From Clostridia bacterium (GTDB lineage Bacteria; Bacillota; Clostridia; Christensenellales; CAG-314): DNA of 5,141 nt. The notes below the pieces were generated by a model that saw only the letters and a program-made list of their open reading frames with translations, had not been told where the DNA came from and did not search any database. Where the stretch lies: the NCBI GenBank assembly GCA_028710055.1, contig JAQUSX010000023.1, forward strand, positions 1 through 5,141, given 5' to 3'. Positions 1 to 5,141 of this stretch are shown piece by piece. Both the position numbers and the translations under genes were made by a program. Positions within the stretch are counted from its first letter, which is position 1. Each line of letters starts with the position of its first letter.

Positions 1-175
1 TTGTCAACTTCTTTTGCAGGGGAACACATTGCGTCAAGCTGCGGCGACGCTGGATATTTCATACGCTACAGTCAACACCTATTGTACGACATTATATCGC
101 AAACTGAATATCAACAGTCGTACTGAACTATTAATACTTTTTAAAGACCATATAGTCGAATTGCCAAATCAATAA
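1..175 (+). CDS. LuxR/NarL-type transcriptional regulator, C-terminal HTH domain (partial, 5' end outside window)
   Basis: The open frame begins at base 2 and gives 57 residues before TAA at 173-175; the gene enters from the left edge, so only its C-terminus is visible. The residues match the LuxR-type helix-turn-helix: a first helix around LRQAAATLDIS, a turn, a recognition helix around YATVNTYCTTLYRKL, and the family's typical ending NINSRTELLILF. In this family the domain binds DNA, usually as a dimer, and sits behind a receiver, autoinducer-binding or other sensor domain. That sensor part lies outside the window, so response regulator versus orphan regulator cannot be decided. The stop is followed by a terminator and then by a perfect palindrome in front of the next operon, a possible target of this protein (inference). 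The HTH assignment is secure from the pattern; the specific role is unknown. Confidence 0.85.
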   Translation, partial: CQLLLQGNTLRQAAATLDISYATVNTYCTTLYRKLNINSRTELLILFKDHIVELPNQ

Positions 176-210
176 TATTTTGCGCTGTCACATAAATAAA
201 AAACAATAAT

Positions 211-245
211 AACATATCGCGATTTAAAACGCGACATGTTTTTTT
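211..245 (+). terminator. Rho-independent terminator after the LuxR-type gene
   Basis: Arms 211-221 and 230-240 pair over 11 positions with a single A-C mismatch, enclosing an eight-base AT-rich loop. The 3' arm runs into seven T residues (239-245). It starts 35 bases after the LuxR-type stop codon and should separate that gene from the operon beginning at 343. Confidence 0.75.
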
Positions 246-247
246 CT

Positions 248-267
248 ATTCATTAGAACTAATGAAT
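248..267. promoter_or_regulatory. Perfect 9-2-9 palindrome, candidate operator
   Basis: ATTCATTAG, AA, CTAATGAAT is an exact inverted repeat with a two-base spacer. It lies between the upstream terminator and the TATAAT box at 286-291, so its centre falls near -40 of the predicted transcription start. No good -35 hexamer is present at the expected place, and the palindrome ends inside that region. This is the geometry of an activator site that substitutes for the -35 box. The binding protein is not shown by the sequence; a LuxR/NarL-type dimer is an inference from the neighbouring gene and from the two-base spacing also used in NarL 7-2-7 sites. Confidence 0.55.
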
Positions 268-285
268 TGAATAATAGTGGCTAAA

Positions 286-291
286 TATAAT
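286..291 (+). promoter_or_regulatory. -10 box (TATAAT) of the membrane protein-lipoprotein operon
   Basis: This is an exact TATAAT 52 bases before the ATG at 343. The hexamer 17 bases upstream (263-268, TGAATT) is a poor -35 match, and a better-looking TTGAAT at 267-272 is only 13 bases away, too close. The predicted start is near 298, giving a leader of about 45 nt. A strong -10 without a -35 fits an activator-dependent promoter. The surrounding AT-richness makes chance matches likely, so confidence is moderate. Confidence 0.5.
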
Positions 292-342
292 AAAATTTTC
301 ATATAAATATTTTACTGTAATTATTTTATAAAGGAGAAAATT

Positions 343-798
343 ATGAAATGTAAAAAATGCGGCGCTGAATTAGGCGATAAGACAAAATGCGCTGATTGCG
401 GCGAAGATAATACGGCAAAAAAAATTGATTTTAAAACCCGTGACTTTACCGGAGAGTTTGATACTGCGGAAGCAAAAGACAAAAAAGTTATGGCGATACT
501 GGCTTATCTCGGTTTTTTGGTGTTTATTCCTATCTTTGCGGCGAAAGACAGCAAATACGCTAGATTCCACGCCAATCAAGGTCTTGTTTTGTTTATATTA
601 GAAATGGCAATTGCTATTGTTGATATAATTCTTACCGCAATCTTTGCTTACGTATGGGTAGTATCGGTAATTTTATCGGTAGTATTTTGGCTATTATGGA
701 TAGGTTTGACTGTGCTTGCAATTGTGGGTATCGTTAACGCTGTAAATGAAAAAGCTAAAGAACTACCTTTAATCGGTAAAATGAGAATATTAAAATAA
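343..798 (+). CDS. Zinc-ribbon plus DUF4870/Tic20-like integral membrane protein
   Basis: A 151-residue protein of unknown function. Residues 3-19 form a short zinc ribbon with two CxxC knuckles (C3/C6 and C16/C19). A charged linker (about 21-48) leads to a hydrophobic domain with membrane segments near 49-67 and 80-102 and a long stretch at 104-134 that could be one or two helices. The pattern around 51-83 (AYLG, then AKDSKYARFHANQGLVLF) and the C-terminal LPLIGK match what I know of the DUF4870/Tic20-like family, whose biochemical role is unresolved. The ribbon would sit on the cytoplasmic side if the N-terminus is inside (inference). The ATG has a good Shine-Dalgarno, AAAGGAG at 330-336, six bases upstream. 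The stop overlaps the ribosome site of the lipoprotein gene that follows, so the two are probably one operon. Confidence 0.8.
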   Translation: MKCKKCGAELGDKTKCADCGEDNTAKKIDFKTRDFTGEFDTAEAKDKKVMAILAYLGFLVFIPIFAAKDSKYARFHANQGLVLFILEMAIAIVDIILTAIFAYVWVVSVILSVVFWLLWIGLTVLAIVGIVNAVNEKAKELPLIGKMRILK

Positions 799-802
799 GG
801 AG
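797..802 (+). promoter_or_regulatory. Ribosome binding site of the lipoprotein gene, unusually distant and overlapping the upstream stop
   Basis: AAGGAG begins inside the TAA stop of the membrane protein gene and is 13 bases from the ATG at 816, longer than the usual 5-9. No closer purine-rich site exists and an in-frame TAA at 810-812 rules out an upstream start. The overlap with the stop suggests that ribosomes finishing the first gene could help initiation of the second (inference). Confidence 0.6.
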
Positions 803-815
803 TTTATATTAAAAA

Positions 816-1493
816 ATGAAAAAATTATTGGCTATTGTTTTGGCCGTGTTGATGCTTGTATCTTTGTGCGCTTGTTCTGGCATCACGGACATAATAAACG
901 GAAACGGCGACGGCGACGATAACGGAACTACAACCCCGGAAGATTTTAAAACCCCGGAAGAAATCGAAGAGTATTTTGATAATATTTTGATTTCATATCA
1001 ATATACTTCTACCGAAACTCAAGAAGAAGGTGTCGCTTGGACAGTTGCGCAAAACGATAAAGCTGTTTACGTAAACATTATGGGTATTCAAATGCTTTAT
1101 GTAAAAGATACCGGCGAATCGTTTATGTTTGACGACCAAGGACAAAAAATAAAATACAGCACCACAGAGACAATGTCTTTCAGCGACTATACCGATATGT
1201 TCTTTGACTATACTTACGATACGGAAGATTTTGTAAGAACGGGAACAAAAACCATAGCAGGCAGAACTTGCACGGTTTATGAATATTCAATAAGCGTTTT
1301 TGGTTACACTTACAGCTCTTTGTATTCCATCGATAACGCTACTGGTATTTGTATGGAAGTATCCGTTAGCGGAAGCGCAGGCGGCGAAAGCGGTTCTGTT
1401 ACATGGATTGTGACAGAATTACAAGTTGGCGGCGTTAACCTTGACGAATACATAAATCAACCTGTAGATATTGATTACACACAATACGAATAA
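816..1493 (+). CDS. Secreted lipoprotein of unknown function
   Basis: A 225-residue protein. Residues 1-19 are a lipoprotein signal peptide: basic MKK, a hydrophobic core, then the lipobox L17-C18-A19 before C20, the expected lipidated cysteine. The mature protein would be anchored to the outer face of the cytoplasmic membrane. Residues 21-50 are a flexible linker rich in G, D, N, T and P, including the duplicated TPE unit. From about 54 onward the chain is rich in beta-type sequence with many Tyr and Thr and few Lys. The part at 143-180 (GTKTIAGRTCTVYEY and later IDNATGICMEV) resembles the layout of LolA/DUF4412-like lipoprotein folds, but this is an impression, not an identification. Two cysteines (C152 and C179) could form a disulfide outside the cell. 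Only this start gives a signal peptide. It lies 17 bases after the membrane protein gene and is followed by a strong terminator. Confidence 0.8.
   Translation: MKKLLAIVLAVLMLVSLCACSGITDIINGNGDGDDNGTTTPEDFKTPEEIEEYFDNILISYQYTSTETQEEGVAWTVAQNDKAVYVNIMGIQMLYVKDTGESFMFDDQGQKIKYSTTETMSFSDYTDMFFDYTYDTEDFVRTGTKTIAGRTCTVYEYSISVFGYTYSSLYSIDNATGICMEVSVSGSAGGESGSVTWIVTELQVGGVNLDEYINQPVDIDYTQYE
932..961 (+). repeat. 12-bp direct repeat in the lipoprotein linker
   Basis: AACCCCGGAAGA occurs at 932-943 and again at 950-961, an 18-bp (six-codon) period. It encodes the repeated TPE units at residues 41-43 and 47-49 of the linker. It looks like a small in-frame duplication in a region under little structural constraint. 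Confidence 0.6.
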
Positions 1494-1501
1494 ATTTAAC
1501 T

Positions 1502-1533
1502 AAAAAACGACGCTGTTACGGCGTCGTTTTTTT
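1502..1533. terminator. Bidirectional Rho-independent terminator between convergent genes
   Basis: Arms 1502-1513 (AAAAAACGACGC) and 1521-1532 (GCGTCGTTTTTT) pair perfectly over 12 bp around a seven-base loop. The plus-strand transcript of the lipoprotein operon meets a seven-T run at 1527-1533. The minus-strand transcript of the acyltransferase, whose stop is at 1590, meets the complement of the A-run at 1502-1507 as six U. One hairpin therefore serves both directions. Confidence 0.9.
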
Positions 1534-1589
1534 ATTACTTTAAAAAGAAAATATCAAAATAATATAATTTTATTTAACTCAATTTCTGA

Positions 1590-2843
1590 TTAGTTTTTTT
1601 CGTCGGCTTGCTTTTTGCGTTCCATTTCCGCGTTATAAAGTTCTTCGGTGGCAAGAGCTATCTTCGTAACTGAAAAATCTTTGCCTTCTGGATAAATATA
1701 ATAAGTGTCTGTGTTTGTGTTAAGATCCACGCAGTCGCCGAATTTGCCGAGATACTCGTATTCGATATGACAAGAGTAAAGTGACGCCACGGGCTTTTCC
1801 ACCACGTATTTTTCGCCTTTATATTCGCCTTCAAGCAAAAATCCGTTTTTATCGTGCGTCAGCGTTCCTTTGCCAAGGTCAATATAACCGTCGGCGTTTG
1901 GCAATGAGTCTACCCGTACTGCGGAATGAAAATAATATTTTCCGTCGTTGATTTCACGGCGTACGTTTTTGCGTTCCCATTCGTACCAGTCGGGTATATG
2001 CGAAAATTCGGTTTTGCCTTTCGTTGCTTTCAGCTCGCCAAGCTCGGTCATTTCCCATTCTTTTCCGCAAGCGTCGCAACGCAAAATTTCTCCTTTTGAG
2101 GACATTTTGTATTCGGCTTTGCATTTTGGGCATTGATACAAGACCTTATGCAGACCTTCCGCTCGTTTAGGGAAATTTATAATTATACCGTTTTCTTTTT
2201 GCCAAGCAAAATCGTCGTAATAAAACTCGTTACGGAGAATTTCATTTATTTCTTCAACGGATTTTGTTTTAAGTTCGTCTGCGGTAAGAATTTGTTTCAT
2301 CGTCGCTTGGGTGCCTTTTAATTTGCGGTCGGTCAAATTCCAAAGAGGAGAGTTAATGTGATGTCCGTGGCAGATGAGCGTTACCACAGGGACTTTAAAC
2401 AGTTTTGCCAGTTTGCCCAAAGATTCGGGTAACACGGCGGTAGTGCCGCAAAGCGAATAGCGGGCTTCGGGATATACGACCGCTATATCGCCTCGGTCGA
2501 TAACGTATTTTAACTGCTTAATAAGCACTATATCGTTTGTGAATTTTCGTTTGCAAATGCATCCGACGGCTCGTAAAAGCCATTCGCGCTTAAGGAACCC
2601 GTCAATAGCAACAACATAGTTTGCCCGATGGGGAAAAACGGCTGCAGTCGCGACTTTGAAATCCATAAAAGCGTTGTGATTGCAAAGCAAAAGATAAGGC
2701 GGTTTAAGTCCTTTCATATTTACTTTAGTAATTTTGTTTTTGTGTTTGATTATGTCCGGATACGATAAAGCCCAAGCTAGCGGCAATAAACGCTGCCTTT
2801 TTGACCTTTTTGACATATCGAACCGTTTAACGTCGTCAAGCAT
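1590..2843 (-). CDS. PlsC-like (LPLAT superfamily) acyltransferase with C-terminal zinc ribbon
   Basis: A 417-residue protein. The N-terminal half is a glycerolipid acyltransferase: H56-x4-D61 (within CNHNAFMD) is the catalytic motif, and Y124-P125-E126-A127-R128-Y129-S130 is a variant of the usual FPEGTRS acceptor-binding motif. PVVTLICHG at 152-160 stands for the following conserved block. By family it should transfer an acyl group to lysophosphatidate or a related lipid at the inner membrane face; the actual substrate is not shown. A basic cluster at 11-18 could contact membrane. Residues 238-259 form a zinc ribbon (C238/C241 and C256/C259). The remaining C-terminal part is beta-rich with a charged end and I cannot assign it; a PH-like fold is a guess. 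At 417 residues it is much longer than ordinary PlsC (about 200-250). The start is supported by GAGG at 2850-2853, six bases upstream. It has its own promoter and converges on the lipoprotein operon. Confidence 0.8.
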   Translation of the reverse strand: MLDDVKRFDMSKRSKRQRLLPLAWALSYPDIIKHKNKITKVNMKGLKPPYLLLCNHNAFMDFKVATAAVFPHRANYVVAIDGFLKREWLLRAVGCICKRKFTNDIVLIKQLKYVIDRGDIAVVYPEARYSLCGTTAVLPESLGKLAKLFKVPVVTLICHGHHINSPLWNLTDRKLKGTQATMKQILTADELKTKSVEEINEILRNEFYYDDFAWQKENGIIINFPKRAEGLHKVLYQCPKCKAEYKMSSKGEILRCDACGKEWEMTELGELKATKGKTEFSHIPDWYEWERKNVRREINDGKYYFHSAVRVDSLPNADGYIDLGKGTLTHDKNGFLLEGEYKGEKYVVEKPVASLYSCHIEYEYLGKFGDCVDLNTNTDTYYIYPEGKDFSVTKIALATEELYNAEMERKKQADEKN

Positions 2844-2897
2844 AATAAACCTCGTTTTTTTATTTTTCTCTTGTATGCCGTAGATAATATAAGCAGA

Positions 2898-2935
2898 ATT
2901 ATAGACATTCTAGCATTATTTGTCGCTTATTACAA
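2898..2935 (-). promoter_or_regulatory. Promoter region of the acyltransferase gene (two overlapping candidates)
   Basis: On the minus strand, TTGTAA (2930-2935), a 17-base spacer and TAGAAT (2907-2912) preceded by TGC form a good extended -10 promoter. An overlapping alternative is GCGACA (2921-2926), 17 bases, then an exact TATAAT (2898-2903). Both would give a leader of about 50-60 nt before the ATG at 2843. The sequence alone does not decide between them. Confidence 0.6.
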
Positions 2936-2980
2936 TACTTTTAAAAATAAAGCCGAAAATTATCGAAGCGTTTTTCCTTA

Positions 2981-3008
2981 AATAAAAAACCGAAATAAAT
3001 TTCGGTTT
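2981..3008 (-). terminator. Rho-independent terminator of aspS
   Basis: AAACCGAAAT (2987-2996) and ATTTCGGTTT (2999-3008) form a perfect inverted repeat with a two-base spacer; in RNA the loop would open to about six bases. Read on the minus strand, the hairpin ends in TTTTTTATT (2989-2981). It begins 17 bases after the aspS stop and separates aspS from the acyltransferase promoter. Confidence 0.8.
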
Positions 3009-3025
3009 CTTGTTTTATTTTTTTC

Positions 3026-4774
3026 CTATTTTTTAGTATCGGGTTTTATCATAATGCCGAGTTCGTCCAACTGTTTTTGCGTAACCGTTGACGGCGCGCC
3101 CATCAGTAAGTCTTCCGCGTTCTTATTCATGGGGAAAGCGATGACTTCGCGGATATTTTGTTCGTCGGCTAATAGCATTACGATACGGTCAACGCCGGGC
3201 GCCATACCGGCGTGCGGCGGCGCGCCGAACTTGAACGCATTAAACAAAGCGGGGAATTTTGTCTCAACGATTTCTTTGTCGTAACCAGCTATTTCAAAAG
3301 CTCTTACCATTATTTCGGGGCTGTGGTTTCTGACCGCCCCCGAACAAAGCTCGATACCGTTGCACACGATGTCGTATTGATAAGCCAAAATATCAAGCGG
3401 GTTTTTAGTGTTAAGAGCTTCCAGTCCGCCTTGAGGCATTGAGAAAGGATTGTGCGAAAAAACTATTTGATTTGTTTCCTCGTCGTGTTCGAACATAGGA
3501 AAATCGTTTACCCAACAAAACTCGAATGTTTTTTCCGCCACGAGTCCAGCTCTTTTAGCGGCTTCGTTGCGTAAAAGTCCAGTCAGTTTCGTTACTTTTT
3601 CCTTATCGTCGCCGACGAATAAGACAGCCGAATTAGGTTTCAGTCCAAGTCTATCGGTAAGTTTTTGTTTTCGCTCGTCATCTAAAAATTTTGTTATGCC
3701 GCCGCCGAAAACGCCGCTTTCGTCAAGCTTGACGTACGCAGCTCCGCTGCCTTTATTTTCTTTGACAAACTCATTCAAGCCGTCAAAATAACTGCGGGGT
3801 TGACTGCAGTCTATTATCGGAATAGCTTTGACTATTTTATTTTCAAAAAAGCGTATTTCCGAGTTAACAAAAATATCGGTTACGTCGGTCACCAAAAGGG
3901 GATTGCGTAAATCGGGTTTGTCCGAGCAGTATTTTTCCATCGCTTCAAGGTACGGAATACGTTTAAACGGCGGTTTGCTTACGTTAAAGGTGGAGTACTC
4001 GGTAAAAATTTCATACATTACTTCTTCCATAACGGCAAAAACGTCTTCCTGCTCGGCGAAAGCCATTTCGATATCAAGCTGATAAAATTCGCCCGGCGAG
4101 CGGTCCGCTCTGGCGTCTTCGTCGCGGAAACAAGGAGCGATTTGGAAATATTTGTCAATGCCCGAAACCATTAATAGTTGTTTGAACTGTTGAGGAGCTT
4201 GAGGCAAAGCATAAAATTCGCCTTTGTGCGTGCGACTGGGCACTAGATAGTCGCGCGCGCCTTCGGGTGAAGAACTGGTCAAAATAGGGGTTTGAATTTC
4301 CATAAAGCCGCGCTCTATCATTTTTTTGCGCAGAGAAAAAATAACGTTGCTGCGCAAAATCAATTTATCTTTATTAACGGGGTTTCTTAAATCTAAAAAA
4401 CGGTATTTAAGTCTAGTGTCTTCGCGGCTGTCCAGCGAATTGCTGATTTCAAAGGGCAGCTGTTCAGTGCATTTTCCCAAAACTTCGATTTTTTCGGGTT
4501 TGATTTCAATATCGCCCGTCGGCAGTTTCGGGTTTTTGTCCGTGCGTTCCAATACAGTACCTTGTATCATAACGGTTGATTCACGCGGAATGTCCCTTAT
4601 TTGTTGTTTTAAATTTTCGTCGGAAACGACCACTTGCGTTATACCGTAAAAATCTCTCAAAGTGACGAATATAACCGCGCCAAGATCGCGCGCGCTGTTT
4701 AGCCAGCCCGCCAACGTGACTTGCTTTCCAACGTCGGATATACGCAATTCGCCCAAATTATGTGTTCTATACAT
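3026..4774 (-). CDS. aspS: Aspartyl-tRNA synthetase
   Basis: A 582-residue class II aminoacyl-tRNA synthetase that attaches aspartate to tRNA-Asp in the cytoplasm. Visible parts in order: an N-terminal OB-fold anticodon-binding domain (about 1-105, with GWLNSARDLGAVIF at 23-36); motif 1 region near 153-171; aspartate-binding PQAPQQFKQLLM at 191-202; motif 2 FRDEDARADRSPGEF at 216-230; the bacterial GAD insertion (about 295-410); and motif 3 GAPPHAGMAPGVDR at 517-530. Length is normal for the bacterial form. Several blocks (SPGEFYQLD, HNPFSMPQGG, ELCSGAVRNH, IREVIAFPMNKNAEDL) look like the alphaproteobacterial-type enzyme rather than the GGGSIRIH and FPKT forms of typical Firmicutes. L31 lies where, as I recall, tRNA-Asn-tolerant enzymes carry His, hinting at a tRNA-Asp-specific enzyme (weak). 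The start has GAGG at 4782-4785, seven bases upstream, and a consensus promoter. Confidence 0.97.
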   Translation of the reverse strand: MYRTHNLGELRISDVGKQVTLAGWLNSARDLGAVIFVTLRDFYGITQVVVSDENLKQQIRDIPRESTVMIQGTVLERTDKNPKLPTGDIEIKPEKIEVLGKCTEQLPFEISNSLDSREDTRLKYRFLDLRNPVNKDKLILRSNVIFSLRKKMIERGFMEIQTPILTSSSPEGARDYLVPSRTHKGEFYALPQAPQQFKQLLMVSGIDKYFQIAPCFRDEDARADRSPGEFYQLDIEMAFAEQEDVFAVMEEVMYEIFTEYSTFNVSKPPFKRIPYLEAMEKYCSDKPDLRNPLLVTDVTDIFVNSEIRFFENKIVKAIPIIDCSQPRSYFDGLNEFVKENKGSGAAYVKLDESGVFGGGITKFLDDERKQKLTDRLGLKPNSAVLFVGDDKEKVTKLTGLLRNEAAKRAGLVAEKTFEFCWVNDFPMFEHDEETNQIVFSHNPFSMPQGGLEALNTKNPLDILAYQYDIVCNGIELCSGAVRNHSPEIMVRAFEIAGYDKEIVETKFPALFNAFKFGAPPHAGMAPGVDRIVMLLADEQNIREVIAFPMNKNAEDLLMGAPSTVTQKQLDELGIMIKPDTKK

Positions 4775-4790
4775 AAAAAAACCTCGTGTG

Positions 4791-4818
4791 TTTGGTTAGC
4801 CGTTTTTACGGTTACCAT
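4791..4818 (-). other. Imperfect hairpin in the aspS leader
   Basis: TTTGGTTAGCCGT (4791-4803) and ACGGTTACCAT (4808-4818) are imperfect inverted repeats around TTTT. In the minus-strand RNA the stem has a CCGT/ACGG core, one A-C mismatch and one bulge. It lies between the predicted start (near 4830) and the Shine-Dalgarno at 4782-4785, so it could affect translation or serve as an operator. It might also be incidental. Confidence 0.35.
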
Positions 4819-4836
4819 TTAAATTTTCTACATTTG

Positions 4837-4866
4837 ATTATACTTTAAGCGGGGTTTTCTTGTCAA
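4837..4866 (-). promoter_or_regulatory. Consensus sigma-A-type promoter of aspS
   Basis: On the minus strand TTGACA (4861-4866) and TATAAT (4837-4842) are both exact consensus hexamers, separated by 18 bases. The predicted start is near 4830, giving a leader of about 55 nt. This is the strongest promoter in the window and shows that aspS is not dependent on the small upstream gene for transcription. Confidence 0.85.
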
Positions 4867-4894
4867 TTAAACTAAACACAACCAAAAAAAGCTT

Positions 4895-5104
4895 TTAGTG
4901 CGAGTAAAGGGCGATAAGTTCCATATACTCCGCCCAATGCTTTTCTCTTATGGGCATAATCTTTTCATTTTTGACGTCGTCGGGCAGCGCGAAATGTAAT
5001 ACCAAAGCGGGCGAAATACCGTTATGATTTTCAACAAACTCGTAACGGATAAGCAATCCGTTTTTTAAAAGCTGTTTCGCTTTGTTGTGATAACTAAAGT
5101 ACAT
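4895..5104 (-). CDS. Small conserved-looking hypothetical protein (69 residues)
   Basis: A 69-residue protein I cannot name. It has no signal peptide, membrane segment or cysteine. Its centre, NGISPALVLHFALP (28-41), and its end, MPIREKHWAEYMELI (50-64), look like a compact folded domain with a beta strand and a terminal amphipathic helix. The wording resembles short uncharacterised proteins I associate with Clostridia, but I hold that loosely. It is the only sizeable reading frame in the right 250 bases. The ATG at 5104 has no Shine-Dalgarno; a TACAAT box (5111-5116) sits six bases upstream, which would put the transcript start at about the ATG. The frame stays open to the right edge with no other standard start in view, so a longer protein beginning outside the window is possible. 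The stop is 28 bases before the aspS -35 box and no clear terminator lies between. Confidence 0.6.
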   Translation of the reverse strand: MYFSYHNKAKQLLKNGLLIRYEFVENHNGISPALVLHFALPDDVKNEKIMPIREKHWAEYMELIALYSH

Positions 5105-5141
5105 AAATATATTGTACCCATTAAATAGTCTTTTTTTCTTG

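Noticed and set aside
248..267. Palindrome as a transcription terminator
   Set aside because: It is AT-rich, has only a two-base spacer and is not followed by a T-run; a proper terminator already lies immediately upstream at 211-245.
370..579. 69-residue minus-strand frame
   Set aside because: It is antisense to the zinc-ribbon membrane protein, whose CxxC motifs and membrane segments are clearly the real coding sense.
905..916. CGGCGA tandem repeat in the lipoprotein gene
   Set aside because: Only two copies; it simply encodes a Gly-Asp-rich linker and shows no sign of being a functional repeat.
1948..2321. Two 62-residue plus-strand frames
   Set aside because: They are antisense to the acyltransferase including its zinc ribbon and have no supporting features.
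4326..4649. 107-residue plus-strand frame, and shorter plus-strand frames at 3054-4082
   Set aside because: All lie antisense within aspS, whose protein matches the family over its full length. They lack ribosome sites and recognisable domains.
4793..4818. T-box-like string TGGTAACCGT in the aspS leader (minus strand), close to the T-box core TGGTACCGCG
   Set aside because: It has an extra base and the wrong end. The leader from the consensus promoter is only about 55 nt, so there is no room for a specifier stem, and no terminator/antiterminator pair is present.
4884..4896. AAAAGCTTTT followed by a T-run as a terminator for the 69-residue gene
   Set aside because: The palindrome has no loop and only a two-base GC core, so it cannot form a useful RNA hairpin; the pairing around it is weak.

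Overview
The window reads as ordinary chromosome from an AT-rich, low-G+C, Gram-positive-like bacterium, most plausibly an uncultured Clostridia-type Firmicute. Supporting signs are clear Shine-Dalgarno sequences (AAGGAG or GAGG), a lipoprotein signal peptide, near-consensus sigma-A-type promoters and hairpin/U-run terminators. One caution is that the aspartyl-tRNA synthetase carries sequence signatures I associate more with alphaproteobacterial-type enzymes than with Bacillus or Clostridium ones, so the lineage call is tentative. I see no mobile element, CRISPR array, rRNA, tRNA or phage gene.

Layout: three plus-strand genes face three minus-strand genes. Left half (plus): the C-terminal DNA-binding domain of a LuxR/NarL-type regulator runs in from the left edge (to 175) and is followed by a terminator (211-245). 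Next comes a regulatory region holding a perfect 20-bp palindrome (248-267) and a TATAAT box (286-291). This drives a two-gene operon: a zinc-ribbon plus DUF4870/Tic20-like membrane protein (343-798) and a secreted lipoprotein of unknown function (816-1493). A strong bidirectional hairpin (1502-1533) closes this operon and also the convergent gene on the other strand.

Right half (minus): a 69-residue hypothetical protein (5104-4895) lies upstream of aspS (4774-3026). aspS has its own consensus promoter (TTGACA, 18 nt, TATAAT) and its own terminator (2981-3008). Downstream of aspS is an independently promoted PlsC-like acyltransferase with an appended zinc ribbon (2843-1590).

How the genes work together: aspS (translation) and the acyltransferase (probably phospholipid synthesis) are housekeeping functions with separate transcription signals. 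The membrane protein and lipoprotein are probably co-expressed and act at the cell envelope. The palindrome is centred near -40 of the predicted start and replaces a good -35 box. That arrangement suggests activation by a LuxR/NarL-type regulator, possibly the one encoded immediately upstream. This is the most testable regulatory idea here. I did not find a clearly novel multi-gene system.
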